IMG/VR virus record: IMGVR_UViG_3300046703_000103
Coordinates: 1 to 49,744 of that record
Source of the DNA: a virus
Length of the DNA stretch: 49,744 nucleotides
Direction: 5' to 3' (one strand)
Shown here: piece after piece, positions 7,733 through 16,937 of the stretch
Numbering within the stretch: position 1 is the first letter of the stretch
Layout of the letters: every line of letters begins with the position of its first letter
The notes under the pieces: generated by a model
The model's database searches: none
Seen by the model: the letters and a program-made list of their open reading frames with translations, nothing else
Told to the model about the DNA's origin: nothing
Program-made: the position numbers and the translations under genes

Positions 7733-9365
7733 GGAAATTCTAGCGCATTTTGGCTTCGACATAGACCACGCCGAATTAAACAAAGGCGAGGCCGGAATCA
7801 ACCACATGGTTGAGTCTATCGGTTCCCTCAGCCGCAAGATCGGCGAGGCCTTTGCCCTTTACAAAATTAAGGAATTCGTTCAGCAGACGATTGAAGGGGC
7901 CCTGCAACTAAATCACGCCGCAATCGTGGCAGGCACCACGGCCGAGAAACTGCAAAGCCTACAGTTTGCGGCCGAGCAGTCCGAGGTCCCGGTCGAGGCC
8001 CTATCAATGGGCCTTATCCGCTTGCAGCGGTCAATGTTTGCGGCAGATAAAGGGGCTATGGGCGCGGGTGAGGCGTTTCATAAACTAGGCTTGAACGAAA
8101 AGGATCTAGCCAAGAAAGACACCACCGAGGCCTTCGTGGACGTGGCCGAGGCTATCGCCGGCATTCAAAATCCCGCGGAGCAGGCAGCCACGGCTATGAG
8201 AATCTTCGGCCGCGGCGGTGCGCAGCTAATGCCGATGCTTAAACTAGGGCGGGAAGGCGTAGACAAACTTCGGGCAGGGGTTAATAGACTGGGCGGCGGG
8301 TACACGCAGGACTACATAGCGCAGGCTAGAAAAGCGTACGACGCAAGTGGCGAGCTACATATGGCCTGGCGGTCTTTGTCCGTGATATTGACTGGCTATT
8401 TAGTGCCGGCTTTGACGTGGATTACGGACAAATGCACGGATTTCGTTAGTGGTTTGGGGCATCTCAACGAAACCGTGGACATTTCCCGCATCGGGATTGC
8501 GGCGTTTGCGGCTGTGGCCGTTGCGGGGCTGTCCCAAATCATTCCTTTGGTGACGGCGTTCGCCCTTAAATCGGCCCTTCCGATCGCCGGTTGGTTGCTT
8601 TTGGGACTGGCTATTGAGGACATAATCGGCCTTTTCCAGGGGGACAACAGCCTCACCGGTACACTGATCGACCACTTCTTCGGCGACGGCGCCAAGGATG
8701 TGTTTGTTGGTGACGTCACGGCTATGTTAGCGACGTGGCAAACGTTCGACGACGGCGTGGTCAACTTTCTCGGCACGGCCGGCGCTGGCATGACGGGCTG
8801 GATCGTAGACCACACAAAGTACTGGGCCGCGCTGTGCGAGTGGGGGTTGAAGTTCATTGATCTTTTAAGCCGAGCGCAAGCTTTCGTGCGTGGTGAGACC
8901 CCAGAGGGGTACAATGAGCGCATAGCAGGCGAACGCGAGCAAGATTTCGCACAGATCGGAAACACGTCCAAAGAGCGGTCCGAGGCCAACGCAGCTAATT
9001 ACCGATCGGAATTCGATCGAATCCGGGACGCGGCTGCAACGGCCAAGATCGCGGAACACCGCGAGGCTCAACTAGCCCAAGGCCTCCCGCAAAGCGGGGG
9101 CCAGACCTACGGTCCGGGCATCGGCACTTCAGAAGCGCCCACCTATGCGTTGCCAAGTGGCGCTAGTGTACCTGTTTCCCAGGGCGTGCCCCAGTATATG
9201 TCCTCACCACAATATTTCACAGACAAGTCCAGCACGGTAATTCAGACTATGCCGGGTACAACAGACGGACAGGCCAAGGCGATTGGCGCGGCCGTAGCCA
9301 AGGCCCGACGGGACTCCTCCGAATACCGCGCAACAGCAAACGCTCTTGAATCGGCGGTAGAGTAA
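7722..9365 (+). CDS. Tail tape measure protein
   Basis: 547 residues, the largest protein of the tail cluster, directly after the chaperones. Residues ~30-200 are helical (including a GTTAEKLQSLQFAAEQSEV region and AGIQNPAEQAATAMRIFGRGG, both typical of tape measures). Residues ~250-310 are strongly hydrophobic and could span membrane during DNA entry. The C-terminal 130 residues are polar and low complexity. At about 1.5 angstrom per residue the tail would be near 80 nm, which is short for a myovirus. The region may include internal domains I cannot identify. Confidence 0.85.
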   Translation: MALREILAHFGFDIDHAELNKGEAGINHMVESIGSLSRKIGEAFALYKIKEFVQQTIEGALQLNHAAIVAGTTAEKLQSLQFAAEQSEVPVEALSMGLIRLQRSMFAADKGAMGAGEAFHKLGLNEKDLAKKDTTEAFVDVAEAIAGIQNPAEQAATAMRIFGRGGAQLMPMLKLGREGVDKLRAGVNRLGGGYTQDYIAQARKAYDASGELHMAWRSLSVILTGYLVPALTWITDKCTDFVSGLGHLNETVDISRIGIAAFAAVAVAGLSQIIPLVTAFALKSALPIAGWLLLGLAIEDIIGLFQGDNSLTGTLIDHFFGDGAKDVFVGDVTAMLATWQTFDDGVVNFLGTAGAGMTGWIVDHTKYWAALCEWGLKFIDLLSRAQAFVRGETPEGYNERIAGEREQDFAQIGNTSKERSEANAANYRSEFDRIRDAAATAKIAEHREAQLAQGLPQSGGQTYGPGIGTSEAPTYALPSGASVPVSQGVPQYMSSPQYFTDKSSTVIQTMPGTTDGQAKAIGAAVAKARRDSSEYRATANALESAVE

Positions 9366-10189
9366 TGCCCTGTTATTTCTCCTGGACCAATGCCGATGGC
9401 TCCTTTGATCTCGTTCAATTGGACGTCTATGACTCCGAAACGCACGGTTTCGCGACGGAAGTCACGGATTTTCCGGTGGAAGATGGGCCCAACATTTCAG
9501 ACAACGTCCGGCGCAAGCCAAAAACTCTAGCAATCGAAGGTTACGTCTCAGACACACCTCTCCCGCAAAACGGGCGCGCAACCAACGCGGGCGCGGTGTA
9601 TGCCGAGCTGGGCCCGCACACCCTAAATCTGCCAGGCTCCACGCACTTCCACAACCAGTTGCAAACCCTGGACGTGCCCTCTAGCCCGCTGCGTCCCAAT
9701 TTGCAGGCCCTGGCCAGCGCCGGATTCAGCGCTCTGGCGGGCGCGCTTGGATTCGGCGGACCGCCCCAAATTAACGCACGCGTTCAAGATCCACGCAAAT
9801 CAGAAACAGCCACGGCGCAAATATGGACCTGGCCTAGCTGGACCAGCCGAGCGGGCGAGGCCTTTCGCTTGCTGGAAAAGGCCTACGACACTGCGGTGTT
9901 AATGAAAGTGGTGACGGACTTTAAGACTTACGATGGCATGGTGTTTGCAGACAACGGCTTACAGGTCCCACGTAAAGTTGAGGACGGTGCCGGTGCGCCT
10001 TTTTCGCTCAGCCTTAAACAGGTTCGAATCGTTAACTCTAAGACCGTAACAGCCCCCAAGCCCGCGGAAACAAGCGGCCAGCTCAAGAAGAGCGCGGGGT
10101 CCAAGGCCGGAAAGGATGAACCGGCGGACCACAAGAAACAACGCGACACGATTTTAGCGGCCCTTTTGGGCTTGGCGAAACCGTCATGA
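9365..10189 (+). CDS. Dit-like distal tail/baseplate protein
   Basis: 274 residues following the tape measure. The N-terminal segment VTDFPVEDGPNISDNVRRKP with IEGYVSDTPLP is the signature of Dit-like proteins of DUF3383-type myophages, which make the ring joining tube to baseplate hub. The C-terminal ~60 residues are Lys/Ala/Pro-rich and probably disordered. It is coupled to its neighbours by one-base and four-base overlaps. Confidence 0.75.
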   Translation: MPCYFSWTNADGSFDLVQLDVYDSETHGFATEVTDFPVEDGPNISDNVRRKPKTLAIEGYVSDTPLPQNGRATNAGAVYAELGPHTLNLPGSTHFHNQLQTLDVPSSPLRPNLQALASAGFSALAGALGFGGPPQINARVQDPRKSETATAQIWTWPSWTSRAGEAFRLLEKAYDTAVLMKVVTDFKTYDGMVFADNGLQVPRKVEDGAGAPFSLSLKQVRIVNSKTVTAPKPAETSGQLKKSAGSKAGKDEPADHKKQRDTILAALLGLAKPS

Positions 10190-10512
10190 TAATCCCCACT
10201 CTCTCCGATGGCACGGCGTTCTACAGCCAACGCACAAACCTGGACGGCGTGGACTTCCAACTGGATTTCCGGTGGTCCACGCGTGAGGCCCGGTGGTACC
10301 TCCGGCTGCTCGACACACTGGGAAATGTCCTAGTGGGGCCTATGAAGCTGATCGTAAACTGGCCTTTAATGCATTACTACCACACCCGGCCGGGCGTGCC
10401 TGCTGGTGAGTTTTGGGTTATGACTCTGGGCGTGTCCAACGATCCGCCTGGGTTGACGGAACTGGGCGAGGGGCTAAGGTGCGTATTGGACTACGTGCCC
10501 CCAGGGGAATGA
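10186..10512 (+). CDS. Baseplate plug-like protein
   Basis: 108 residues, beta-rich, with a DFQLDFRWSTREARWYLRLLD core and a short PLMHYYHTRPGVPAGEFWV stretch. The pattern 'LDG..Y.L.lrWN.r...W.l.l.D..G..l..G..l' is what I recall for the phage baseplate plug family that closes the hub channel. Its position between Dit-like and hub genes agrees. Confidence 0.65.
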   Translation: MIIPTLSDGTAFYSQRTNLDGVDFQLDFRWSTREARWYLRLLDTLGNVLVGPMKLIVNWPLMHYYHTRPGVPAGEFWVMTLGVSNDPPGLTELGEGLRCVLDYVPPGE

Positions 10513-11391
10513 ATGGGCGCCCTTTTCGATCGCCGTTGGTCCCTGACCGTTTCGACCCTGGAGGTTGACGCGTTCGCGATCCATTTCCGCGTCGAAAAGA
10601 CGATCAAGCCCGAGCCCAACAAGGTCCTGATTGAGGTAAATAACCTCAACGAAGAACACCGCGGGATGCTGCAGGAACTCGCGCCCGGTAAGCGTGTCGG
10701 AAAGAAAAAAGGCAAGGGCCGCACCGCGCCGAACCTTAAGGGGTCGGTTCCCGTGCGCCTCGAGGCCGGCTACAAAGAAGACGGCACGGACCTGATTTTT
10801 CTGGGCGACCTTCGGACCGTTGATTCTGAACTCAGCGGCCCAGATTGGATTACGGCCGTGACGTCTGGCGACGGCGAAAGGGCCTACCGAACAGCACGCA
10901 TTAACCAAGCTTTCGGACCTTGCACGCCCGTGCGCACGGCTCTCGCGGCTGCCGTCAAGGCTCTAGGGCTTGGCACAGGCAACCTGGCGAGCGTTGCAGC
11001 GTCCCTGCAACTTCAAGGAGCCGCAACGGTCTACGCCCGTGGCGTGGTTTTGTCGGGAAGCGCGGCCCGAGCCCTGTCCGACATTTGCAGAAGCGCGAAC
11101 CTGGAGTGGAGTATTCAGGACGGCGTGGTACAATTTGTGGACCTGAATAAGGCCTTGGCCCAGAAGGCAATCTCCCTCGCTAGCTCGACAGGTTTAATCG
11201 GATCGCCGAACGTGGACGGCAATGGCGTTTTGAAGGCTAAGACTCTCATGATTCCCGGCCTGATGTGTGGCCGCTTGGTCGTGGTTGATGCCCGCCAAAT
11301 TCAAGGCCAATTTCGGGTCGAGAAAATCATCACAACCGGTCAGTCACACGGTTCCGACTGGGGCCATGAAATTGAAGGTAAACGCTATTGA
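10513..11391 (+). CDS. Baseplate hub protein (gp27/protein D-like)
   Basis: 292 residues. The N-terminal half has the tube-like fold pattern seen in hub proteins (EVNNLNEEHRGMLQEL, then VRLEAGYKEDG), the second half resembles the late-control D/gp27 family with RALSDICRSANLEWSIQDG and a closing VEKIITTGQSHGSDWGHE. Hubs switch the six-fold tail tube to the three-fold spike, and the next gene is a Gp138-like spike protein, which fits. A TTGA overlap couples it to that gene. Confidence 0.75.
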   Translation: MGALFDRRWSLTVSTLEVDAFAIHFRVEKTIKPEPNKVLIEVNNLNEEHRGMLQELAPGKRVGKKKGKGRTAPNLKGSVPVRLEAGYKEDGTDLIFLGDLRTVDSELSGPDWITAVTSGDGERAYRTARINQAFGPCTPVRTALAAAVKALGLGTGNLASVAASLQLQGAATVYARGVVLSGSAARALSDICRSANLEWSIQDGVVQFVDLNKALAQKAISLASSTGLIGSPNVDGNGVLKAKTLMIPGLMCGRLVVVDARQIQGQFRVEKIITTGQSHGSDWGHEIEGKRY

Positions 11392-11933
11392 GCACACTTG
11401 AACCCACCCTTGGCGAGCTTGTACGTCGTGCATTTGCCGCGCAAATGTTGGAGGTGCATACTGCCTTACCGGCAAAAGTCGTGACCTACTATGCGGCCGA
11501 TTGCACCGCGGACGTGCAAATTGGCCCGGCGCGTGCAGTTCCTACAGTTGATGGTGAGGTTGCATATGAAAAGCTACCAACACTACCCAGGGTGCCGGTC
11601 CTGGCACTCGGAACAAGCCGATCGTGCCTTCAAGTGCCGCTCCAGCCGGGGGACAGCGTCTGGCTTCTTTTTTCTGAAGCAAGCGCGGCCGAATTTTTGG
11701 GCGGTTCCGACGCTTCGCAGCCTGGTGATCTGGCTCGTTTCAGCATGTCTAGCTGTTTGGCGATTCCTTTCGTGCGTCCTGGCCAAGTGCCGGGCGCGTC
11801 GCCGCTGGCGCTACTGAGCGACGTGCAGGCCGTAATTAACGCTATAACGCAAGCATCGTGCGGTGGATCTGGCGCACCACTGACTTGGATACCACCCACC
11901 CCAACAGGCACAGTCGAACTAGGAGCGAAATGA
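11388..11933 (+). CDS. Gp138-like membrane-piercing spike protein
   Basis: 181 residues starting with TTG at 11388 (overlap TTGA with the hub stop). The N-terminal OB-like domain shows PAKVVTYYAADCTADVQIGP and VPVLALG, followed by the PLQPGDSVWLLFSE segment characteristic of Gp138 N-terminal domains of central spikes. The C-terminus is short and would form the tip. Such spikes pierce the outer membrane, which suggests a diderm host. Confidence 0.75.
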   Translation: MSTLEPTLGELVRRAFAAQMLEVHTALPAKVVTYYAADCTADVQIGPARAVPTVDGEVAYEKLPTLPRVPVLALGTSRSCLQVPLQPGDSVWLLFSEASAAEFLGGSDASQPGDLARFSMSSCLAIPFVRPGQVPGASPLALLSDVQAVINAITQASCGGSGAPLTWIPPTPTGTVELGAK

Positions 11934-12073
11934 CCCCAGACCTTGCTGCAAACTACATTCTCGCCCAGACGTGGAACGCTGCGGGCAGGCCTCCGATCGC
12001 CAATTTAAAGCCCCTGTTTACTTTCCATGTCGATGGTTCGATCGAAAGCCACTTGTGGGGGAACAAGTGCTAG
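11930..12073 (+). CDS. Small baseplate-cluster protein, function unknown
   Basis: A 47-residue reading frame whose ATG overlaps the spike stop (ATGA) and has a good AGGAG ribosome site six to eight bases upstream. It ends within the start region of the gp25-like gene. The sequence (MTPDLAANYILAQTWNAAG start, WGNKC end) is not one I recognise. Tight coupling on both sides supports real translation. Confidence 0.5.
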   Translation: MTPDLAANYILAQTWNAAGRPPIANLKPLFTFHVDGSIESHLWGNKC

Positions 12074-12432
12074 GCCGCACACTTCCAGCAGGAGACCTGG
12101 ACGTTTCCACGGGCACCGTCGTCACGTTGACTGGCCCGGAGTACGTCAAGCAGAAAATCCGCCAACGCTTCAAACTTATTTTGGGTGAGTGGTTTCTGGA
12201 CACATCTAAGGGCGTGCCGTGGTTCGACAGCGTCTTGGTTAAGAACCCGAACCTAGAGCTGATTAAGAGCCTTTTCCGGGACGAGATCCTGGCCGTGCCT
12301 GGAATCGTTGGCGTTAAAGATATTGAAGCCCTCTACACGCCGTCGCTTCGCACGTTGAGCCTCGCGTACGTGGCTGTCTACGTGACTGGTGCTACACTTT
12401 CAGAAGTGGTCTCAAGCCCGGTGCCAGGATGA
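12067..12432 (+). CDS. Baseplate wedge protein gp25/W-like
   Basis: About 121 residues from GTG 12067, which has a GGGGGA purine run upstream; an upstream in-frame start would give a longer and unlikely N-terminus. The signature TGPEYVKQKIRQRFKLILGE followed by WFLDTSKGVPW is diagnostic for the GPW/gp25 family, whose lysozyme-like fold initiates sheath assembly on the baseplate. Confidence 0.85.
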   Translation: MLGRTLPAGDLDVSTGTVVTLTGPEYVKQKIRQRFKLILGEWFLDTSKGVPWFDSVLVKNPNLELIKSLFRDEILAVPGIVGVKDIEALYTPSLRTLSLAYVAVYVTGATLSEVVSSPVPG

Positions 12433-13589
12433 CAGTACCCAAAGAGCTTTGGGGCGTACAGCCGAACGGTTTCTACTGCCCCACAATTGAGGATATCGTC
12501 GCAGACGAATCGGCGGACCTGCGTGCGTACGTGGACCCGAATCTGGACCTGGATCCGGATGCGCCGGAAGGCCAGGTCGTGGGTATTCGAGCTCGGCAAT
12601 ATGCCCTGGCTTGGGAGGCCCTGCAAGTAGTACACGACGCCAACAACCCAGACAACGCTGAAGGCGACCTGCTAGACGACCTGTGCAAGCTGAGCGGCAC
12701 CGTTCGCCCCAACGCGGCACCGACTACCGTTGTGGCGCAATGCACGCTTACGGACGGAACCACCCTGGTCAACGGCGCGGCCTTTGCCAACGTGATTGGT
12801 AAGCCGGACATCCTTTTAACGCCTATCGCAGACTTCACGGCGCCCAGCGCGGGCACTTGGCCCGTAACCTTTGCGTGCGTGGACACAGGGCCCATCGCGA
12901 TTCCCGTAAACAGTTTGGAAATCAGTGCCCCGATTTCCGGGTGGTCTGCGATCGTTTCAGCGGCCGCGGGCATAATGGGCCACGACGTTTATGACGACAC
13001 GCAAACGCGCCTTTTGCGTGAAGCGGAAATCGCGCGGACGGGCTCGGCCACAACCCTGGCTATGCAGGCGGATATCCTAGCCGTCGCTGCCGTAATTTCT
13101 TGCACAGTACTCGAAAACGACGGCGCAACCACGGACAGTAACGGCTTGCCGCCCCACACCATCGCGCCGATCGTTTACGCTTCGGGCGCCTTGGTGACAG
13201 CAGATCTTGCGGCCGTGATTTGGGACAAAGCCGCGGGCATTGACACGTTCGGCACCGTGGCGATTTCGTTTGTGGATTCGCTGGGTGTAGTTCGAACCGT
13301 GCTCTACACCCCGGTTGAGCCCGTGCCGGTTACCCTCACGTACACGTTGGACACAACCACCGGTTACGTTGGCGCTCCTGCCGTTGCTCTGGCTGTGGCC
13401 GCCATCCTGGCCCAGATTGCAGCGCCTGGAACGCCCGTGCGCGCGCTGAAGGCCGCGGCTGCGGCCCTGGCCTCGGGCGGGGTTGTGGACGTTCTGTCCT
13501 TCACCCTGAATGGTGGAACCTCAAACCTAACGATAGGCCCGTTTCAAATCGCGACGTTCGACCCCGCAGATATTTCGGTGACACCATGA
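12429..13589 (+). CDS. Baseplate J-like wedge protein (gp47 type)
   Basis: 386 residues. The early motif DPDAPEGQVVGIRARQ and the following AWEALQVVHDANNPDNAEGDLLDDL segment are typical of baseplate J/gp47 proteins, as is the middle Q(T)RLLREAEIARTGSATT region. They build the wedges around the hub. Start ATG overlaps the previous stop (ATGA). Length is in the usual 350-400 range for the family. Confidence 0.85.
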   Translation: MTVPKELWGVQPNGFYCPTIEDIVADESADLRAYVDPNLDLDPDAPEGQVVGIRARQYALAWEALQVVHDANNPDNAEGDLLDDLCKLSGTVRPNAAPTTVVAQCTLTDGTTLVNGAAFANVIGKPDILLTPIADFTAPSAGTWPVTFACVDTGPIAIPVNSLEISAPISGWSAIVSAAAGIMGHDVYDDTQTRLLREAEIARTGSATTLAMQADILAVAAVISCTVLENDGATTDSNGLPPHTIAPIVYASGALVTADLAAVIWDKAAGIDTFGTVAISFVDSLGVVRTVLYTPVEPVPVTLTYTLDTTTGYVGAPAVALAVAAILAQIAAPGTPVRALKAAAAALASGGVVDVLSFTLNGGTSNLTIGPFQIATFDPADISVTP

Positions 13590-13963
13590 GCTTGCAAGGA
13601 TACGCCACAACGGTAAACCAGACAAACGACGTGGTATGCGCCTATGCTGCGGCCCCATACCAACCCGCGCCCGCCGTCAGTGACGCGCCGTGGGTGGTTC
13701 TTGGAAGCTTCACGGTGCCCGAAAACGTTTCCGCCCGGCTGTGTGTGGCCGGACTTAACTCGGGCCCCGCGGTGCTTTCTGTAGCCCTTTACGCGCCCGG
13801 CTTGGTTGCGCAATCCGCCGTGGCTGTGTCCAGTGCGACAGACGCTGAAGCGCTTTCCCGGCCACTTGATTTGGCTCCAAACATGAACTACCAAATTGCG
13901 GCCCAGTACCTAGGCGCGTCAGGCGTGGGCGTGGTTCGCACCGTCTCCTTAAGGGCACCATGA
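13586..13963 (+). CDS. Virion-associated beta-rich protein, unknown
   Basis: 125 residues rich in Ala, Val and Ser with a beta-sandwich-like periodicity (VVLGSFTVPENVSARLCVAGL). It sits between the J-like wedge and a collagen-like protein, with ATGA couplings on both sides, so a baseplate or fibre accessory role is likely. No recognised motif. Confidence 0.55.
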   Translation: MSLQGYATTVNQTNDVVCAYAAAPYQPAPAVSDAPWVVLGSFTVPENVSARLCVAGLNSGPAVLSVALYAPGLVAQSAVAVSSATDAEALSRPLDLAPNMNYQIAAQYLGASGVGVVRTVSLRAP

Positions 13964-14562
13964 CTGTTCTTCATCAAGCTACCGCATCAGACACAGGCAC
14001 CATTTACACCTGGACGGCGGAGTCGTATGACGCTGGCGCCGGATACACAGGCACAGGCACACCGGAGAACATTCTTGTTATCGCGGGTATGGGTCCGGGT
14101 ACTGGTCCGCCTGGTCCGACAGGCCCAACCGGGTCGGCCAGCGATAGCTACTATGTCGGGGTTAGCCTACAAAGTAGTCACATTTACGCAATTGGTCCGA
14201 TTGTGGACACACCCGCAGGGGTAAACCGGTGGATGCTGACTGACGTACTTGTGCGCATGGTTGAGGCTTGCGACGCAAGCGGCTCCGATCCCAGCGTGCA
14301 GCTCAAGATCGGAACGACCAATTCCGGCGAAAGTTTCGGCACAGAGATCCTTAACACTGTATGGGTTACCGACCTGTCAGTCGGGGACATAGCCGGCGGC
14401 CTGGACGTGAGCACGTTGGGGAGCAATCTGCAAGTCACGACCAACTATCGAGCCATCTACGCTGCTGGCCAAATCATTTACGTTACTGTGGACCTCATCG
14501 ACGATACCACGAACGCGGCAGGTATTGCGGGGATCTACTTTTTCTACAAGGTGCTGGCATGA
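13960..14562 (+). CDS. Short collagen-like fibre protein
   Basis: 200 residues: an N-terminal beta domain (~1-45), a brief Gly-X-Y linker (GPPGPTGPTG near residue 50) and a C-terminal ~140-residue domain rich in Ser, Thr and Val that may be a receptor-binding or trimerisation head. It is one of three proteins here with Gly-Pro-Thr triplets. Its place between the baseplate wedge gene and the spike supports a tail-fibre role. Confidence 0.55.
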   Translation: MTVLHQATASDTGTIYTWTAESYDAGAGYTGTGTPENILVIAGMGPGTGPPGPTGPTGSASDSYYVGVSLQSSHIYAIGPIVDTPAGVNRWMLTDVLVRMVEACDASGSDPSVQLKIGTTNSGESFGTEILNTVWVTDLSVGDIAGGLDVSTLGSNLQVTTNYRAIYAAGQIIYVTVDLIDDTTNAAGIAGIYFFYKVLA

Positions 14563-15089
14563 TTTGTGCATTTAGCTACTGTATGTACCGCGCACTAGCA
14601 CTAGCCCTAATCGTTTCGGCCTGTAACGCAGAACCTGCCACGCCCACGTCGGTTTATGATTTCCAGGCGGTCGGGTTCACAGCCGATGAACTCGTAGTCC
14701 TACAAACTGCGTCCGACCAATGGTGTGAACGTTCGGCCGGTACGCTTTGCGCGAACATCAGCGCTAACCCAGCGCAGAGCAAAATCGTCCTGGTCGCTAG
14801 TCTGCCAGGCGCCACTGAAGCCGGCGAAGTCCGAAACATGCCTCATTGCTCGGAACATGACGCGCGCTGGCTCGGCACCGAAGGCGTGACAATCAACGTG
14901 CGCGACTGGCGCAATGTCACGAACTACACCTGGCCCGATCTACTTGGAATGGTCACATTGCACGAACTTGGCCACGTGTTCGGTAAAGAGCATTCGACCA
15001 ACCCGGCGGACGTGATGTATCCTGATGGCACAACGCCGCTCAATTTGACTACAGCGGATTTATCGGGGGCGTGCCCCTGGAGACTTTGA
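14559..15089 (+). CDS. Matrixin-like zinc metalloprotease lipoprotein
   Basis: 176 residues from ATG 14559 (ATGA overlap). The N-terminus is a signal peptide with a VSAC lipobox (Cys about residue 20), predicting membrane attachment by lipid. Near residues ~134-144 is HELGHVFGKEH, the full metzincin zinc motif HExGHxxGxxH, followed by DVMYPDG, which supplies the Met-turn. The family cleaves proteins outside the cytoplasm. In a phage tail/lysis gene cluster it may degrade envelope or extracellular protein barriers at release, or be carried on the tail; neither can be decided here. Confidence 0.8.
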   Translation: MICAFSYCMYRALALALIVSACNAEPATPTSVYDFQAVGFTADELVVLQTASDQWCERSAGTLCANISANPAQSKIVLVASLPGATEAGEVRNMPHCSEHDARWLGTEGVTINVRDWRNVTNYTWPDLLGMVTLHELGHVFGKEHSTNPADVMYPDGTTPLNLTTADLSGACPWRL

Positions 15090-15091
15090 AC

Positions 15092-16906
15092 ATGACTGAT
15101 AGCATAACACTTGTGACAATTGACCCGGAACTGGCAAAGATTGACGGGCATATGCAAACCCCGATCTTGGTGGCGCCTGCACCGGGTACGAACTTTGGAG
15201 TCGATTATGCGGCGTACGTTCTCTGGCCTCCTCCCGTAGGCGATGCCGGGGCCTCGCTAAATGCCCTAATGACCGCCGAGAAAGCGCGCTCAAACGGTCC
15301 GCGCACAATCGTGCAAACTGCTGGCACATACACGTATACAACGCAAGTTGTATTGCAAGATGATATAGATTTGTTGACGCACGCATTGTCCGTAAACGTG
15401 AGCGCAATCCCTACACACGCAGAGGTTGTGGACGCCTGTTTCTACGGTCCGTATGCGATTGCGCTATTAACCGCAACGCTGGCCTCCGACGTCGCTGTCG
15501 GAGATGATCATATCACTGTAACCCCAGGTGCGACTGAAATTAGTGTGGGTGATAAGCTCTCATTAGTAAAGCAAGCATTTGGGCACTACGTCCCATTTTT
15601 CGTAACTAGAATAGACGGCTCTGTCGTATACGTTGATAGGCCTTTCTTGGAAGCTTTTTCCCACACTACACAAGGCACAATCACAGAATACGTTGCATAC
15701 CCTAAAAATATTACGATTCGCGGGAAGGGGTTGTTCACCGGCAGCGGAGGCTCGCGCTTTATCGAGATAGTTGCGGGCCACGAGTGCGCCATCAAAGATA
15801 TTTCAGTTGACGATTCACAAGGTTTTCCGGCTTTGTACGGAGGGTTCTGTTGTTCATTTGACAACGGCGGGACCAACAACCTATACGACAGCGTCACTCT
15901 CACTTGTCGGACATCAGACGGTGCCGCGCTCAACAAGATCGGATTGGGTCTAGAAGGCAATAGCCGCAGCGTTATACGCAACTGTACGTCAATCGGGTCT
16001 GGTACTGGCGCGACCATTAACGACGGAACCGAGTGCGTAGCAGAAAATAACACGATGTCGGCCAGGGGCGGATCTGCACTGGTATTAAGCACCGCTCAAG
16101 TTTCTGCGTATGATGCGGGGTGCGTGGATTGCAAAATCGTTGGCGGCGTCTACGGTGACACCGCAGGTAGCACAACATACGGGATATTGGCGGATCAGGT
16201 AGCAACTTTGACGATTGACTCTGTGACTGTTTTGCACGCCTCGGAAGTTCAAATTGCCCTTCGATCGACAATTGCTAATTCAAGTGTTCAGTTGATAAAC
16301 GCAAAACTGCTCATCGGCTCAAAACGCGGAATCTTGGTCAACGCGAACAATAGGCTACGAATTCAGGGGGGAACATTCGCCGGTGCTTATGTCGGTGGCG
16401 GCGGTGATGCTATCATGTTTGCCACCGGATCGAGCGGTTCTGCCGACGGTTTGACCGCATCGTTTGATTGTACATACGGGTTGTTTTTGCAGGCAGAAAT
16501 TCCCATTACAGCTTGTAAAATATCGTCATCCGGGATGCCGATTTTCTGGTACGCAACAGCGGGCCTTCTACTTGTTGATAGGTCTGAATTGCAAACTACC
16601 TCGACATATTATGCGATTGGCTGCGCCGGCGGAGCGAACAGCTCAACAAAACTAAGGGACACCAAGCTTGTACTTGCCGCCAATACATCAGGAGTGGATA
16701 TGACTGGAGCAACCGTCGGATCAAGTTTGACTTTAGAGGGTGTAACCACCTCGGGGTCTGCTGTAAACACCAAAGGAGTCGTGGGAAAAACAGGATGTCC
16801 TGTTGTGGTAGGCGGAAACAATAACCTCATCTCCTGTGCCGTTCAATATGACGCGAATGCTATAGCCAATGCGACGCACGTCGTCACAGCCACGGGGGTC
16901 GTGTAG
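15092..16906 (+). CDS. Beta-helix tail spike
   Basis: 604 residues from ATG 15092, with GGAG about eight bases upstream; a GTG at 15071 is in frame but overlaps the previous gene. The N-terminal ~35 residues match the start of the collagen-like fibre, marking a shared attachment peptide. From residue ~150 the protein shows repeated short strands rich in Asn, Gly, Ser and Val (for example NITIRGKGLFTGSGG, IRNCTSIGSGTG, ALRSTIANSSVQLI), the pattern of pectate-lyase-like right-handed parallel beta-helices. Such spikes bind or cleave surface polysaccharide. Catalytic residues are not identifiable. It ends with TAG TAA in tandem. Confidence 0.7.
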   Translation: MTDSITLVTIDPELAKIDGHMQTPILVAPAPGTNFGVDYAAYVLWPPPVGDAGASLNALMTAEKARSNGPRTIVQTAGTYTYTTQVVLQDDIDLLTHALSVNVSAIPTHAEVVDACFYGPYAIALLTATLASDVAVGDDHITVTPGATEISVGDKLSLVKQAFGHYVPFFVTRIDGSVVYVDRPFLEAFSHTTQGTITEYVAYPKNITIRGKGLFTGSGGSRFIEIVAGHECAIKDISVDDSQGFPALYGGFCCSFDNGGTNNLYDSVTLTCRTSDGAALNKIGLGLEGNSRSVIRNCTSIGSGTGATINDGTECVAENNTMSARGGSALVLSTAQVSAYDAGCVDCKIVGGVYGDTAGSTTYGILADQVATLTIDSVTVLHASEVQIALRSTIANSSVQLINAKLLIGSKRGILVNANNRLRIQGGTFAGAYVGGGGDAIMFATGSSGSADGLTASFDCTYGLFLQAEIPITACKISSSGMPIFWYATAGLLLVDRSELQTTSTYYAIGCAGGANSSTKLRDTKLVLAANTSGVDMTGATVGSSLTLEGVTTSGSAVNTKGVVGKTGCPVVVGGNNNLISCAVQYDANAIANATHVVTATGVV

Positions 16907-16937
16907 TAATTTTCAAATCGTGAACTAAGGACAAATC

